Source of the DNA: Voacanga thouarsii
Lineage: Eukaryota; Streptophyta; Magnoliopsida; Gentianales; Apocynaceae
Direction of reading: 5' to 3'
DNA length: 64,000 nt
Assembly: GCA_026120185.1 (NCBI GenBank)
Contig: JANUWF010003368.1
Location: 62,001 to 126,000, forward strand
Part shown: positions 12,561 to 24,316 of the stretch, one piece after another
How positions within the stretch are numbered: position 1 is the first letter of the stretch
Layout: each line of letters starts with the position of its first letter
The notes under the pieces: generated by a model
Told to the model about the DNA's origin: nothing
Databases searched by the model: none
The model's input: the letters and a program-made list of their open reading frames with translations, nothing else
Program-made: the position numbers and the translations under genes

Positions 12561-14737
12561 TAGAAAGAATGATACATATATTCTTATATACAAAATAGAG
12601 TAACATCTTGCAAAGTAGGATTGCAATGCCATATAATACAACAAGAATAGTATTAAACTAGTAATAGTTTTTAGCATGATATTTGTTGGCTAAAATAACA
12701 ACATAAGAGCATAAGCATGGCATGGATAGCAACAATCTCTATCAAACTAACTCCTGCTAATGACATATGGACTCATAACACAAATCTACTCCCAAGTTTA
12801 TCATATTCACAAACCACAATTTCATGTACTTCATGTAATAGCGTTAGACCAACTCAACCTCCAAATCATATAATCATCATCTTCATATAATATACATGTC
12901 TCTATCATTTCTCCAACAAGTCAACAATCCAACCACATCATTCTACCAATCTTGAGTTCAATAAAAATAAATAAAAAGAGTTATATTTAAAATACTTGTT
13001 TGACGATGCTTGAAGTTGAAGATGTTGCTTGTCAAGGGAGAACCTTGAGTGCTTGATAGCTTTAATGATCCGAAAATTATCCAAGGTTGTTCATGAATAT
13101 TTCAGCCAAAAGTGAGTGTGCATGAGGAAAAGAGTGTGAGTAAGAAGATAAGAATATATAGAAGTTAAAGAAAAGAAGAAGAACAAGAAGATTGTTCTTA
13201 TTTTACCTTTTTAGCGTTCATCGAATCTTGAACAAAAAAGAGTGGTTTGATCTATTTGAAGGTTCAAATTTGTATGTTTTGGTGTTGTAAAGTACACCAA
13301 AGAAGAATATAGGTTGAATACTAGCGGTTTAGAGAGTTGGGGAGTGATTGGAGATGTTTAGAAGTGATTTAGGCTTGAAGATGTGTAGTGTGTGTTCTTG
13401 GTGTTCTTGAGAACCCAAGAGAGAGTTTGAGAGAAAAGTGAGAGTGTTCTTGGTTTGGGGTGGCCGAATGGCTTGCTAAAGAGGGGAGAGTTTCGGTTAT
13501 GCTAGGGAGAGCAAAGCTAGAGCTAGTTCAAAATTCAAAAGGAGAGAAATGTGGAGTAGTTTGAGGTAGAAGATTTGTTCATGGTGGTTTCTTCTTTGAA
13601 GGTCTCTATTCCTTCAATGGAGATTCACCAATCTTGGCTAAGTTATGGAATGAATTGAACAGTTAAACAAGACCTTAAGCTGGCCGAAATTAAATATTCA
13701 AAGGGAAATAAAATTCTGGTTAACTAGCTTAGGTAGGTGAGTAATTTAGGGAGCAAAAATCTAATTTTAATTTCAAGTTTAAATCCTTTTGAATGGAGTG
13801 AATTTAGGAGTGTTTTGAGGTGCTTCAATGGTGTTCTAATGGCCAAGGTTGATGAAGAAGTAAGTGAGTTGAGCTATAGAACTTACAGTGGCCGAAAATG
13901 GTGAAGGAATAAGAGAGAATTGATTTTTATCTTAGCTAAGAAAGCTGGGGAAAAAAATTCTGGTTTAATGCTCCAAGTGTTCAAGAATTCTAGGATAGTT
14001 TGTTAGCTTAGTTTTTTAAATGATTTGAAATGATTTGAAGCTACAAACTAGGAGTGTTTCAAGGTCTTCTAATGGTGATTGTATAGCCATCAATCTTGAA
14101 GAAGAAGAGGAAGAAGAAGAAGAAGACGTAGAAGAAGAAGATCTTGGATGAACATTGCTATCGGCAAGAACACTTATTGTTTGTTGGAAAATTTCCAGAT
14201 TTATTGAAGCCACAATAGCTGCGAAAATCCAGCTTTAAGTCCTCCCAAAGAACTGTTTTATTGGCAGCAAAAGAAAGACTACTTGCTGCAAATTTTGGAT
14301 GCTTAAACAAGAAGAAATGCTGGAAAACATTTCCATCTTTTTGTACCAAAATAAGAATAGTGAAATATGGTTCTTTAGAATTAAATCACGGTAGTTTAAT
14401 CTTAGAAGAAATCAACCAACCTATTCCCCTTCATTTTTCGGTCATAGGGAGGTTTAAGAGATGAAATTTAATTAAACTCTAAATCCATAAAATTTTCTAA
14501 TATAAATAAGAAAATTAATGAAAGGAAAAATAATTATTTCAAATTCAAATATTCTTGGACATTGTTTGCTAAAATAGTGGAAGATAACAATCTCTTAAAT
14601 TTCCTTTAAGACAAAGATCACATGGTTAAAGTTATTATCATTATGTCTTATCGTAGACAGCATCCCTTGATCCTAGGAATGCAAGAATAGAAATTTCAAA
14701 ATATAGTTAGGATAATTTAAAATAAAGTATAGTTAAA

Positions 14738-14793
14738 GGGATTTGAACTCAAGACCTTAAGAATTAACCTCAAAGCCCTAACCACTTCACCAA
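14738..14793 (-). other. tRNA-like A-box/B-box unit in LTR
   Basis: The reverse strand carries GGTGAAGTGGTTAGGGC (A-box-like) followed about 40 bases later by GAGTTCAAATCCC (B-box-like), at the spacing of an internal Pol III promoter. The same unit is at 47547-47602 in the Chromo LTR. Acceptor stem pairing is not evident, so this is a tRNA-derived relic and not a tRNA gene. Confidence 0.6.
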
Positions 14794-15090
14794 ATTAATT
14801 CTTATTATTATTTTCCAACTTAATTTTCTTCCCTCCTCCCTCCTAAGCCTTTCCTTCTCTCTCCACTCAGAAAAATTTCATCATTACCCTTAGGACTTAA
14901 CAAGCACAAATAAACCATATAATTCACATATAGAAATTCTAAAACATAAAAGCTCATGCAGTAGATATATTTTTATGCAAAATGCTATGAAATGCATCCC
15001 AACCGTCTAATTCTAGGGTAGGTCTGGGTGGGGATGGTCATCTTTCCCCCTTCTTGAAAATGGCCTTCATGCCTAATTTGATTCCTATCA

Positions 15091-15365
15091 TTTTCCCCTT
15101 CGTGAAGATGATTTGTCTTCAAATTATTACCTTCAAAACAAAATAAAACAAGACGTTTTGTGTGAAGGTAAAACTTTTGGCTTTGAATCCTCATCAACTC
15201 TCTTGTTTTCTCTCTTCTCAACCCAAGCTCCCAATCTCATTTTAGCTCCACTCATTTTCTTTTTCTCAACTTCTTGTTTGGCTCTTTTCTGCACCACATT
15301 ACTTTATGTTTGCCTCTCTCCATGCTCTTTTACTCTCCTCTCTTCCTCTTTTACCTCAAACTTTT
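15091..15365 (-). other. Gypsy-N internal 1: polypurine tract and 3' untranslated part
   Basis: The complement of 15091-15110 is purine-rich (CACGAAGGGGAAAA type) and abuts LTR1, as expected of a minus-strand polypurine tract. The rest is C/T-rich on the plus strand and non-coding. Similar sequence follows LTR2 at 18155-18260. Confidence 0.65.
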
Positions 15366-16022
15366 TCATCTCATCCCATTTAGATCTCTCTCTTTTCTTT
15401 CATTTTCTTTTCTTTCACTATTCTTTCCTTCCTTTTTCTCTCTCCTTTTCCTTTTTTTTCCCCTCAAAAGATTTTGAACTTTTTTAACATCACTAGGGGG
15501 CATTGGGAGAAAAGTAAACTTCCTTCCCTTTTTGCTCAATGCATAAGTGTTTCTCCGACCATTGTGCATCACATCTTTATCAAACATCCAAGGCCTTCCT
15601 AACAACAACTCTCCAATACGCATGGGCATCAAATCATAAAGTACCTCATCTTTATAATTCCCCTTGGCTTGTTTGTTTTCCTTCACCTCACCATAATCAT
15701 TGACCCATTGAAGCTTGTATGGCTTAGGAGGCTTCATGGTCTCCATACCTAACTCTTCCACCAATGTAGTGCTTATCACATTTGCACAACTTGCACAATA
15801 TATTATCAAACTACATGGCTTTTGATTGATTTTACATCTTGAGTAGAAAATATTTTCCCTTTGGGAGTTTTTCATTTCCTCAATAGCATAAGTACCCAAG
15901 ACTCTACTAGCAACACCAATTAATGAATTTCTTTGCTCAACCACTTTTTCCCTTTCACCATCTACTCCCTCTTTTGGTTTTGTGGTCTCCGTAGGAAATG
16001 GTGTTGGTATTTCACTCTTCAT
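15366..16022 (-). pseudogene. Gypsy-N internal 1: aspartic-protease-type segment
   Basis: A 218-codon open frame on the minus strand. Its middle reads like the retropepsin region of plant Gypsy elements: ISTTLVEELGMETMKPPKPY, then LQWVNDYGEVKENKQAKG, then MPMRIGELLLGRPWMFDKDV. The segment that should carry the Asp-Ser/Thr-Gly active site is degenerate (LIIYCASCANVIST), so protease activity is unlikely. The C-terminus is lysine/arginine/glutamate-rich (near 15370-15460) and stops; no reverse transcriptase follows. The homologous segment in internal 2 is split between 18541-18663, 27690-27738 and 29263-29424. Confidence 0.72.
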
Positions 16023-16793
16023 AACTTCATATTCTCCCTCTTTTTTTTAATTTTTTTTTATGTAAGCTCTTTCCCAATTCATAGTTACTTGAAGCACTTT
16101 CGGGACCTTCATTTTTAGTACATATTTGCTCCTCATCAAGCACATCATTATCATAAACACTCCTTCTTTGTTATACCCATGTTGGTCTTCACTCCCTTGT
16201 ATTAATGGAATTTTCCCAACTTCTTCATGTTTTTCCTCACCCCTTTGATTCTGTAATTCTCTTTCCTTTGGCTTCTTCTTCTATCTTCTCTTCTTTTTCA
16301 ATTTCTTGTAACTCATTTTGTTCACTCTTTTCAACCCCTTGCTCCTCTCTATTCTTTTCCTCCTATTGTTTCTCCATATCTCAAATCTTCTGTTCAATTA
16401 GCTCCATTGCAAACTAAAGGACTCCTAAGGACAAGTAGGTGAAGTGTGTTCATAGCTAGAACAATACTCACAAGAACTCACTTCACTTCTTTGCAACTTA
16501 TCTCTACTTCTTAGACTTTTCCTTCTTGAACAATCACATGTGTCATAGCCATAATTCCAACAAGTAGAAAAAATATAATCTTGCTCTATTCTCAAACCCC
16601 TCTTAGAAGAATTTTGCGATGCATACTATGAATATTTTTGTGGTCCTTCATCATGTTCTTCCAAATTCCCCATACTCTCATAGTCATCTTTTTCATATCT
16701 CCAATTATACTCAGCATTCCTACTATAACTACTTCTAGTTGAATAAGGCTTTTCATAGCAATCATATCCTCCGCTTTCATTCCAACTAGCCAT
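16023..16793 (-). pseudogene. Gypsy-N internal 1: Gag-like N-terminal part
   Basis: The ATG at 16793 (reverse strand) opens MASWNESGGYDCYEKPYSTR and continues rich in tyrosine, serine and acidic residues, resembling the short N-terminal region before the knuckle in this element group. It stops near 16627. Further down, the reverse strand reads CWNYGYDTCDC near 16545, a broken zinc-knuckle-like motif. No capsid-sized Gag domain is recognisable. It is homologous to 29424-30222 in internal 2. Confidence 0.55.
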
Positions 16794-17157
16794 AGTGAAC
16801 TTTGCTTTCAAGAGAAGTACCCATAAAATTTTAAGTAGAAAACACAAAAAAGAATTTCTTACTTCATTCCCTCACGTGTTTACATTGTTTCAATAACACT
16901 CTTCTCTCGTGTAAACTCTCTTTTGGATTTTATCAAAATAAGCTCACCATCTTGCCTTTTCCACACTCTTAATTCCACACTCAAGTTCTTCTCAAAGTCT
17001 CCCCAATCTAAAGGATTTAGTTCCACTAGCTAAAGCCAACTAAATTCCAATGGTTTAAGAAAAAGGAAATTCCTAAGAAGAAATGAGCTATCACTAGATG
17101 GATAACAAGAATAAGACTAAATCAATCAAGAATTTCATGCAATGAGTTATCATACTT
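16794..17157 (-). other. Gypsy-N internal 1: 5' leader
   Basis: Non-coding leader between the Gag-like start and LTR2, with blocks similar to 30223-30520 in internal 2 (for example AAGCTCACCATCTTGCC against GAGCTCACCCTCTTGC). The primer site expected just before LTR2 (compare 31021-31034) is not recognisable at 17140-17157. Confidence 0.55.
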
Positions 17158-18154
17158 TGATATGGCTAAAAATGCGAAAGCCTCTTGATTTTTTAAGAAC
17201 CCTAGAGTTGGTTACCCAACTCCCTACAAAATTCACGTACACAAATGAACTAAATGCAAATGCAATTAGCCCAATGAGATTTGGTAAATCTAACCTACTT
17301 CAAAATACCAAAATATCCTAATCTATCAAGAAACTAGAACAAAAAGATGGGATTTGAAGGCACCTAAAAACTCAACCCATCAAGAACATTAGAGAAACAC
17401 TAGCACCCTAGAATAGAGAAAGAGATTTAGATTATGCCTTTGAAGTTTAGAGACATTGAATTAAAAGTGGGACTAACCCTTTTGATTTGGTCTTGAAATG
17501 GGAATCACCCCTTATACACTCTCCTCTAGAGAGAATTTGGCTTCTCTACCAAAAATATTCTATGTCTCAAAGTCTAACCATTACAAGAGTAAAGAAGCAT
17601 ATATAAAGATAACAAACTAAACCTAACAAATGGGAGATGTAATCTCAAACATTCATCTCCTAAGTCTAAAATATACTTATTACAAGTCAAAAGTCATGAA
17701 AATTAAATTCGTAACAAAATAAAATAAAATAAGAAAAATCAACAAAATAGGGCATTGCCTGAAGTGACCTAGCACTAGGGGTACTGGTGGACCCAGTGCC
17801 AGGTGTGATCTGTAAATGGAAAAAATACTATTCTAGTGTGGACTTAGCACCAGGTGTACTAGTCTACCCGGTGCCAGATGCATTCTGCCCTCCTCACACC
17901 TCCATTTTCTTTTCTTTTCAGCCTACTTTTGTGTTCCTTTAGACTTCCATACCAATTGTTGTCCAAGCTTTGTTTCTTTTTGCCCTTGTTTAATCCTCCA
18001 TTGCTAGACAACCTTCTTCATTCTCGGCTTGAAATCTTGAAATGTACCTTGAAGTCTCTTCAAAAGGAGTTTCACCCATGGAGACGCATGTTATGTCTTT
18101 GTCCTCCTTCCTCCTTTTTTAGATTGGCCTTTATACTTGGGACGATTCCTGTCA
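17158..18154 (-). repeat. Gypsy-N LTR2 (shared middle LTR)
   Basis: 997 bases from TGATATGGCT to ATTCCTGTCA, closely similar to LTR3 from end to end. The GC-rich module occurs as two pairs, at 17766/17790 and 17841/17865, the whole 75-base block being duplicated. Internal sequence of the same element type lies on both sides, which makes the element a three-LTR composite. Confidence 0.82.
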
Positions 18155-18663
18155 TTTTCTTCTTTGTGATGATTCGTCCTCGAATGGTCACCTACATAAA
18201 AATTCAAACAAGGATGTTTGGGTGAAGGCAAAAATATAGTCTTTTAAACATTGGCATGCTCATTGTTTTCTCCTTTCACTACTTACGTTTGCCTTCTCAT
18301 TTTTCATCCACTCTATTTTCTTTTCTCACCTTCTTGTTTGTCATTCAGTTCTTTTTCTCTCAAATTTGAAGAGGCTATTCTATTTTGTTCTTTTTCTCAT
18401 TTCTCTTTCTCCACTTTGTCCCAACCTCTTCTTTTATTTTCACCTCTTCTTCTTTTCTCTCAATTGTTTTCCCTTCTGTCTTCTCTCTCTATTTGTTTTC
18501 ATTCTCCCTCAAAATATTTTTATCTTTCAAAACCTCACTAGAGGATAAGGGAGCTATAGTGAACTTTTTTTCAACTTTCTTTAAGGTATAAGTGTTTTTC
18601 CTCTCCTAGTGGACTACATCACTATTAAACATCCAAGGTCTCCCCAAAAAAATATGCCTAACC
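18155..18663 (-). other. Gypsy-N internal 2: polypurine tract and 3' part, cut by Copia-B
   Basis: The complement of 18155-18170 is purine-rich (CAAAGAAGAAAA) beside LTR2. The C/T-rich region follows, then at 18541-18660 the end of the protease-type segment (compare 15486-15605). The segment stops at 18663, where Copia-B begins; the next bases of the same gene appear at 27690. Confidence 0.7.
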
Positions 18664-20409
18664 TAAAGGATCAAAACGAAAAATATCAAAGAAAAAAAAA
18701 TAGAAAAATTTTTCAGTTTTTCGAGCCACGTCTAGGAAAGAGTACTTACTTTTCTTTATTGGTCATGGATTAACCAGTAATGGGTGAGGTTGCACTGGAA
18801 CTTGTGTTGGAAGGGGAGAAGGAGGCGCCTATGAGGTTCAACCAATATTCCCACCAATCTTCTACTCCTACGCATCAAGCATCTCCAAGCTTCCTCTCTT
18901 CGTCTTCTGGAGTATGACTCTACCTTGCTCTTGAGTTACCTTGGTGAAAGCTCCTTCTTTGGATAATCAAGATACTTACCAAGAGAGAAAGAAGAGAAGA
19001 ATGTAGAACAGAGAGAGAGGAAAAGATTGCACACCAAAAAGTGAAGAATCTCAAGCCCTAACGGCTAAAATCATCAAGTCCTAATAGGCTTGGTGTTGTG
19101 CTCATAAATCAGTCCAAGACTGGTCTAATTCTCTTAATTAATTAATTATCTTTTCTGAACTTCATTAAATACCCAAGACTAATTAATTAATTCTAATTAG
19201 ACTCGTAATATATGTCAACATATATTAGCCCAATTAATTAATTTATTCCAGCCCAATGTTCTTAATTAATTAACTATCTTTTCTCAGCCTTATTAAAACC
19301 CAAGACTAATTAATCAATTCTAATTGGACTCTTAGAATAAATTTAATTTTTCTTCCAAATAATTATCCATCAAGCCCAAATTATGTCAGAACAACACCAA
19401 GGTGACTTGAGCTACTCCGGGGACCAAGAGACATATTATTTATGCCTACTAAAATGACTAGAATGCCCTTACTATTAAATAGTTGCATTTTACCATTTTA
19501 AATATTTCTATTTATCACCATATAAAAATATTAACCCCCAAAAATAATATTGATAAAGCAATATCTCCGACCTACATGTGAAATAACGGAAATACCCCTC
19601 TTTGTAACACCTATCAGTGAGACATGATAAATGTACTAACATCCATCTCAAAGACATCTATAATCTGTAGATCTATAGTCTGATAATCCATAACTCACTT
19701 GAATGTACTTGCTTATCATTGGAAGTTACCCAAAAGCACACATTCTAGAGTTACGTTCCCAAGGCTCTGGATTATTAGATTATCTTAGATAATCATAAGG
19801 GGGTGATTTAACTTTACTAAGTGAAGCATAGAAACTCTGTTGCATGAGTTTGTCTTAACTAACTGGAGTAATACACTCAACATACAAGGATAATGATCTC
19901 GCAAAAGAAATCTCACACAATATATATCGAAGTATAAAACCCTAACTTTGCCAGTCCACTAACTCATACTCAAGTACGAAGGTATCTATCTACGTTATAG
20001 CAGTAATAGTCCGGTCTCTATAATCATAGTACTTTATAAGAAACCACCACTACAAGTCTAGTTCTATGTATTCCTACTCGTAGCAGTAATACATTTATGC
20101 CAGTGATATGAGTGAACTACTCATTGATTCAAGATAAACTATTTCTCATTGGAACTCTTGGCATAATAGTCTTACATTGATGAAGTGCCCAATACCATCA
20201 AATGACTAAGAACTTAATTTTACTTGTATGACAATTACCTATGGTTTATACCTTTCTATGAAGAACGACCCAATACATAAACCATTAATTGTCATACTTG
20301 GACCTTAAATGTGCAATAATATAAGAAGCAAACTAAATTAAATAAATAAATATTTTATTGTAATATATTTACATAGAATACATAGCCTTTGAGGGTATAC
20401 TTTCCTACA
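18664..20409 (-). repeat. Copia-B 3' LTR
   Basis: 1746 bases, ending CATACTTTCCTACA and followed by the purine-tract complement ATCTCCCACTTGC (20410-20422). It pairs with 25933-27689 (for example the shared TGTCTCTTGGTC complement near 19425 and 26725) with many differences, so the insertion is old. Confidence 0.88.
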
Positions 20410-20422
20410 ATCTCCCACTTGC

Positions 20423-22110
20423 ACTACGAAAACTAAGAAAGTCCACAAGTGCCTACCCCTATGATATCTAAGTATTTGTGAAACACCTTTTATGTCAATG
20501 GCTTGGTAAAGGGATCCGCCAGATTATTAATAGAGGAAATCTGATTGGCCACAATCTCTTATTTCTAGATGAACTCCCCGATAAGGTCATACTTTTTCTC
20601 TATGTGCTTGCCCTTCCTATAGTTTCGAGGTTCCTTGCGTTGTGGCACCGCTTCAGTATTGTCACAATAAATCATAATAGGCCTTTCCATATTTGATACT
20701 ACTCTAAGTTCTGTGAGGAAGTTTCGAAGCTACACAACTTCTTTAGAAGCTTCTAAAGAAGTAACGTACTCAGCTTCCATGGTAGAATTAGCAATGCAGG
20801 ATTACTTGATACTTCTTCGTGAGATAGCTCATCCAAACAAAGTGAAGACATATCCACTAGTAGATTTTCTTTCATCTTTGTCCGTCTGGAAGTCTGAGTC
20901 TATGTTTTCGGTAGGAACCAAATCATCAGCACGATATACAAGCATATAATCTCTCATTTCTTTGAGATATTTGAGTGTATGCTTCTCTTAAGTTTAACTG
21001 ATATTTACAAATCATGCCTATTACAAAGCAAATATCTAGGCTAGTACAAAGCATAGCATATATGAGACTTCCCACAGCCAAAACATAGGGAATCTTGCTC
21101 ATTTTCTGCTTGACTTCCTGTGTCTGAGGACACTGCTTGGAAGATCAGGATAATCTATGTCTAAAGGGTATAATAGCCTAATTACATTGATCCATACTGT
21201 ACTTGACCAATATCTTGTCAATATAAATAGACTGGGATAAGCCTAACATTCTTTACTTCCTATCTCTAAGAAGCTTAATACCTAGAATGTAACTAGCTTC
21301 TTCCATGTCTTTCATGCTAAATTGACTAGATAGCTAAACCTTAACGGATGACAATGTCCCTACATCATTTTCAATGAGTAGAATGTCATCTACATAAAGT
21401 ACCAAAAAAATCAGTTTGCAACTATCTAATTTCCTATACACACATGGTTTATCCACATTTTGAATGAAACTATAAGCTTTCACAGTTTCATCAAAATGTA
21501 TGTTTTATGCTCATGATACATGCTTAAGTCCATAGATGGACTTCTTAAGCTTACAGACCATTTGTTCTTGACCTCTAGCAACAAAACCTTCTGCCTGGGA
21601 TATAGATGTCTTCACTAATACAGCCATTTAAAAATGCCATCTTGACATCCATTTGCCATATCTTTTAGTCATAATGACATCCGATGGCTAAGAGAATTCG
21701 TATAGACTTAAGCATGACTACTGGTAAAAGGGTTTTCTCATAATCGATTCCTTCTTTCTAGGTATAACCTTTAGCAACTAACCTTACTTTATAAGTTTCA
21801 ACATTTCCATCCATACCTCTTTTCTTTTTGTATACCTATTTACACCCGATGGGTTTTATCCCATCAGGCGCAGTGACAAGATCTCATACCTAATTGAGGT
21901 GTTTAGACACAATATTGGCATTCATGGCTAGCCACTATTTGTTTACATCAGCATCAACAATGGCCTCCTTATATCTAGTGGAATCTTGTTCCTAATGATC
22001 TGAGACTAAGATCATAGAACTCTCTGATCCACCTTTCTGGAACTCTTGTGATCCTCTCACTACGTCGAGGCTCAGATTATATATGAACATTCGGTAGTAT
22101 TTCTCTTGGT
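20423..22110 (-). pseudogene. Copia-B pol: reverse transcriptase and RNase H
   Basis: Minus-strand reverse transcriptase-RNase H region that copied element RNA into DNA. The catalytic box LYVDDILL is encoded by the reverse strand at about 21376-21400, with YVDD at 21385-21396. RNase H homology lies at 20480-20950, including the reverse-strand counterpart of the EVTYSAS-like region near 20770. The layout matches the intact Copia-D frame (51286-52956), but stops and indels interrupt it throughout, so no product is expected. Confidence 0.82.
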
Positions 22111-23380
22111 TCCTTGATCGGGGTGTTAGAAGTACCTGAAGTTGAATCGGTGTCTAACTTCTCTTCTAACTCTATTCTACTTAAACCAATGGTGGAAGTA
22201 ACTTGTTTATTCTCTAAGTGTCTATCATTAGTACTAACAAGTACTTTATGCTCTTCAGGATGATAGAAATATCTACCTCTTATTCCTTTTGGGTACCCAA
22301 CAAAGTAGCATAAATCTTATCTTGGTTCCCACTTACTTTTTTTTGTCAGCACATAAGTTGGATAACCCTTGAGATGGTTCAGACTGTGCTTTTGTCGAGT
22401 CCACATTTCATAGGGTATCCTAGGTACTAATTTGGAAGGACCAAATTCAAAATATATGCCATTGTTTGTAAGATATACCCCCCCCCCCCCCCAAAAAAAA
22501 AGAGATGTATGACTTATCATGCTTCTGACCATTTCCATCAAAACTCTATTTCTTCTCTTAGCTATACCATTTTTTTGGGGAGTTCCAAGCACAGTTAATT
22601 GAGATACTATGCCGTGATGTACAAAGTAATCCTTAAACTCACCGAGGAGGTACTCTTCACTATGATTCAATCTCAAAGTTTTAATTAATTTACCTGTTTA
22701 ACGCCCCATTTCAGCCTTAAACTCCTTGAATTTATCAAAAGTGTCAGACATGCTCCTCATCAGATAAGTATAACCAAAATGAGTGCGATTATCTATGAAA
22801 GTGATGAAGTACTCGTAGCATCCCTTAGCTGGTGCAGTCATCGGACTACAAACATTCGTATGAACTAGTGCTAGTATTTCCATAGCTCTATCTACCTTTT
22901 TAGTAAAGGACCTTTTGGCTATTTTACCTTCAAGGTAAGATTCACACTGAGGCCATTCTTTCAATCTCAATGAACCTAAAGGCCCATCACAGATTAGCCT
23001 CTGAATCTGATTGGGATTTATATGTCCCAATCTTAGATGCCACAAATACGAGTTATTTGATATGTCATTTCTCTTTTTATTATCAAGTTTAGTTTGAATA
23101 TTATTCACTTGATTTCTAATAGGATGTATATAAAAGAGATTTCCATATATGTTTCCTATACAAATTAAATTACCATCTCTACTAATAGAAATACAAGAAT
23201 GGAAAGAAACAAAATATCCTTGATTCATCAATTTGGAAACTGAAATCAAATTCTGTTTAAAACAAAAAACATATACAATATCTTTTAAAATTAACTATCT
23301 ATTACAATAAAAAATAAGCTTAAGACCTCATACTGCTTCAGCCTATATTCTTGCTCCATTGCTTACTTGAAGTCCATGCT
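22111..23380 (-). pseudogene. Copia-B pol: integrase and pre-integrase region
   Basis: Two open stretches remain (22317-22676 and 22698-23249, reverse strand). The second reads SYLWHLRLGHINPNQIQRLI and then CESYLEGKIAKRSF, the HHCC zinc region with a Cys-to-Tyr change (CESC is expected), followed by LVHTNVCSPM, where the first catalytic Asp of the D-D-E triad is Asn. The first contains NGIAKRRNRVLMEMVRSM. A homopolymer of C followed by A (22478-22501) disrupts the frame between them. The integrase is inactive. Confidence 0.82.
22478..22501. repeat. Poly-C/poly-A tract
   Basis: About 15 consecutive C directly followed by about 9 A within the integrase pseudogene. It is either an expanded homopolymer or a sequencing or assembly artefact. 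Confidence 0.9.
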
Positions 23381-23579
23381 CACTCTTGCTGAGTTTCCTT
23401 GTCCTTTTAAACCCTTACAAAGAGTTACAGACATGGGCAGTGGCTCCAGAATCAATTATCCAGGGAGATGTTAATCCAATCATCAAAATAGACTCTATGT
23501 ATAAAGCAATACCTGAAGTAAACTTGGCTAAGAAGGTTGAACAATCTTTAGCCCCTTCTTACCACACTTGAAGTATTTA

Positions 23580-24316
23580 CCTTTGGGCTTCCTATTAGGC
23601 TTGGCCTAACCATATACTTTCGGCTTGGTGTTGTTCTAGACTTTTCTCTTCTTGAATTTCTTAGACTTTACCTTAATTCCAGAAGAAGAAGCAGAACAAG
23701 AGACCAAAACCTTTGACATGGGCTTCATGATCTTCTCTGTCGCTTGGAGCTTTTTCATAATCTTTGTGAGATTCATATCTAACTCGTTCATGTAGTATTT
23801 CAACTTGAACTAAGAATATAAATCAAGAAGAGTTCCAAGAACCATGTTAATTTAGCTTACAGAATCTATCGTTGGGCCTATGACCTTGGCCCTTTCAAAG
23901 TAGGTAATCATCTTGAGCAAATACTCTCAAACGGAAGTCCCCTCAACCATTCTAGTATTCATGATTGCCCTAAGAGCTTCCTATCTTGCAGGCCAGCTTT
24001 TGTTAGCAAACATGGTACGTAATGACAAATCCATATCGTACGCAGTGGCTATGTGCTCTTACTTAGATTGGAGAACACTAGAAATGGAAACTAACATATA
24101 GCACTTAGCCATCTCATCGGCTTTCTTCCATGCTTTCTCTACCTCTCGCTCTTGATCGGTAGATTCTTCCCCAATCTCAGGACAAGGATTTGTAAGAACA
24201 TACTTGTACTCTTTAGCAGTGAGTACTATGTTCAGGTTCCTCTTACAATCCACATAATTTGGGTCTGTCAACTTATTCTCCTTGAGAATGATTTACAATG
24301 GACTGAAACCAGACAT
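23580..24316 (-). pseudogene. gag: Copia-B gag
   Basis: Gag begins at the reverse-strand ATG 24316 (MSGFSPL) and resembles Copia-D Gag from 55184: LTDPNYVDCKRNLNIVLTAK here against LTGPNYVDWKRNLDIILTAE there, then KAWKKADEMAKCYML. Stops are scattered (near 24295, 24060 and 23810). The C-terminal basic part is at 23600-23760, and the zinc knuckle region near 23560-23580 is barely recognisable. Dead gene. Confidence 0.82.

Larger units (their letters stand above)
10967..15034 (-). mobile_element. Chromovirus-type solo LTR (4.07 kb)
   Basis: Starts TGTAACATC, the complement of the GTGTTACA end of the Chromo 5' LTR at 61248. It aligns in reverse along its length with 47296-61248 (Copia-D removed), including the TGAAATGCATCC region at 14987, the tRNA-like unit and the terminal hairpin. 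TGGTC occurs at 10962-10966 and 15035-15039 and is taken as the target duplication; the outer right boundary is uncertain by a few bases because the end is not a clean CA. It contains an extremely AT-rich block (12170-12560), a GAA-type tract (14098-14142) and no coding sequence. Confidence 0.78.
9861..15090 (-). repeat. Gypsy-N LTR1 (3' end of composite), interrupted
   Basis: Starts TGATACGAGC right after AAGTA and ends ATTCCTATCA, with TGATA/TATCA terminal inverted repeats as in LTR3. Removing the solo LTR 10967-15034 and its duplication leaves about 1157 bases. The second half aligns with LTR2 and LTR3 (TGTGGGTCTAATTCCTTTGA against the matching part of LTR3). The first 350 bases are much more diverged. 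The GC-rich module occurs as two pairs (10517/10542 and 10592/10617). Confidence 0.75.

Noticed and set aside
14016..14213. Minus-strand frame with a poly-Ser run.
   Set aside because: It comes from a GAA/TTC microsatellite in a solo LTR.
15113..15487. Plus-strand open frames rich in Phe/Ser/Leu here and at 18251-18591.
   Set aside because: They are the antisense of C/T-rich, non-coding Gypsy-N sequence; composition alone gives the hydrophobic reading.
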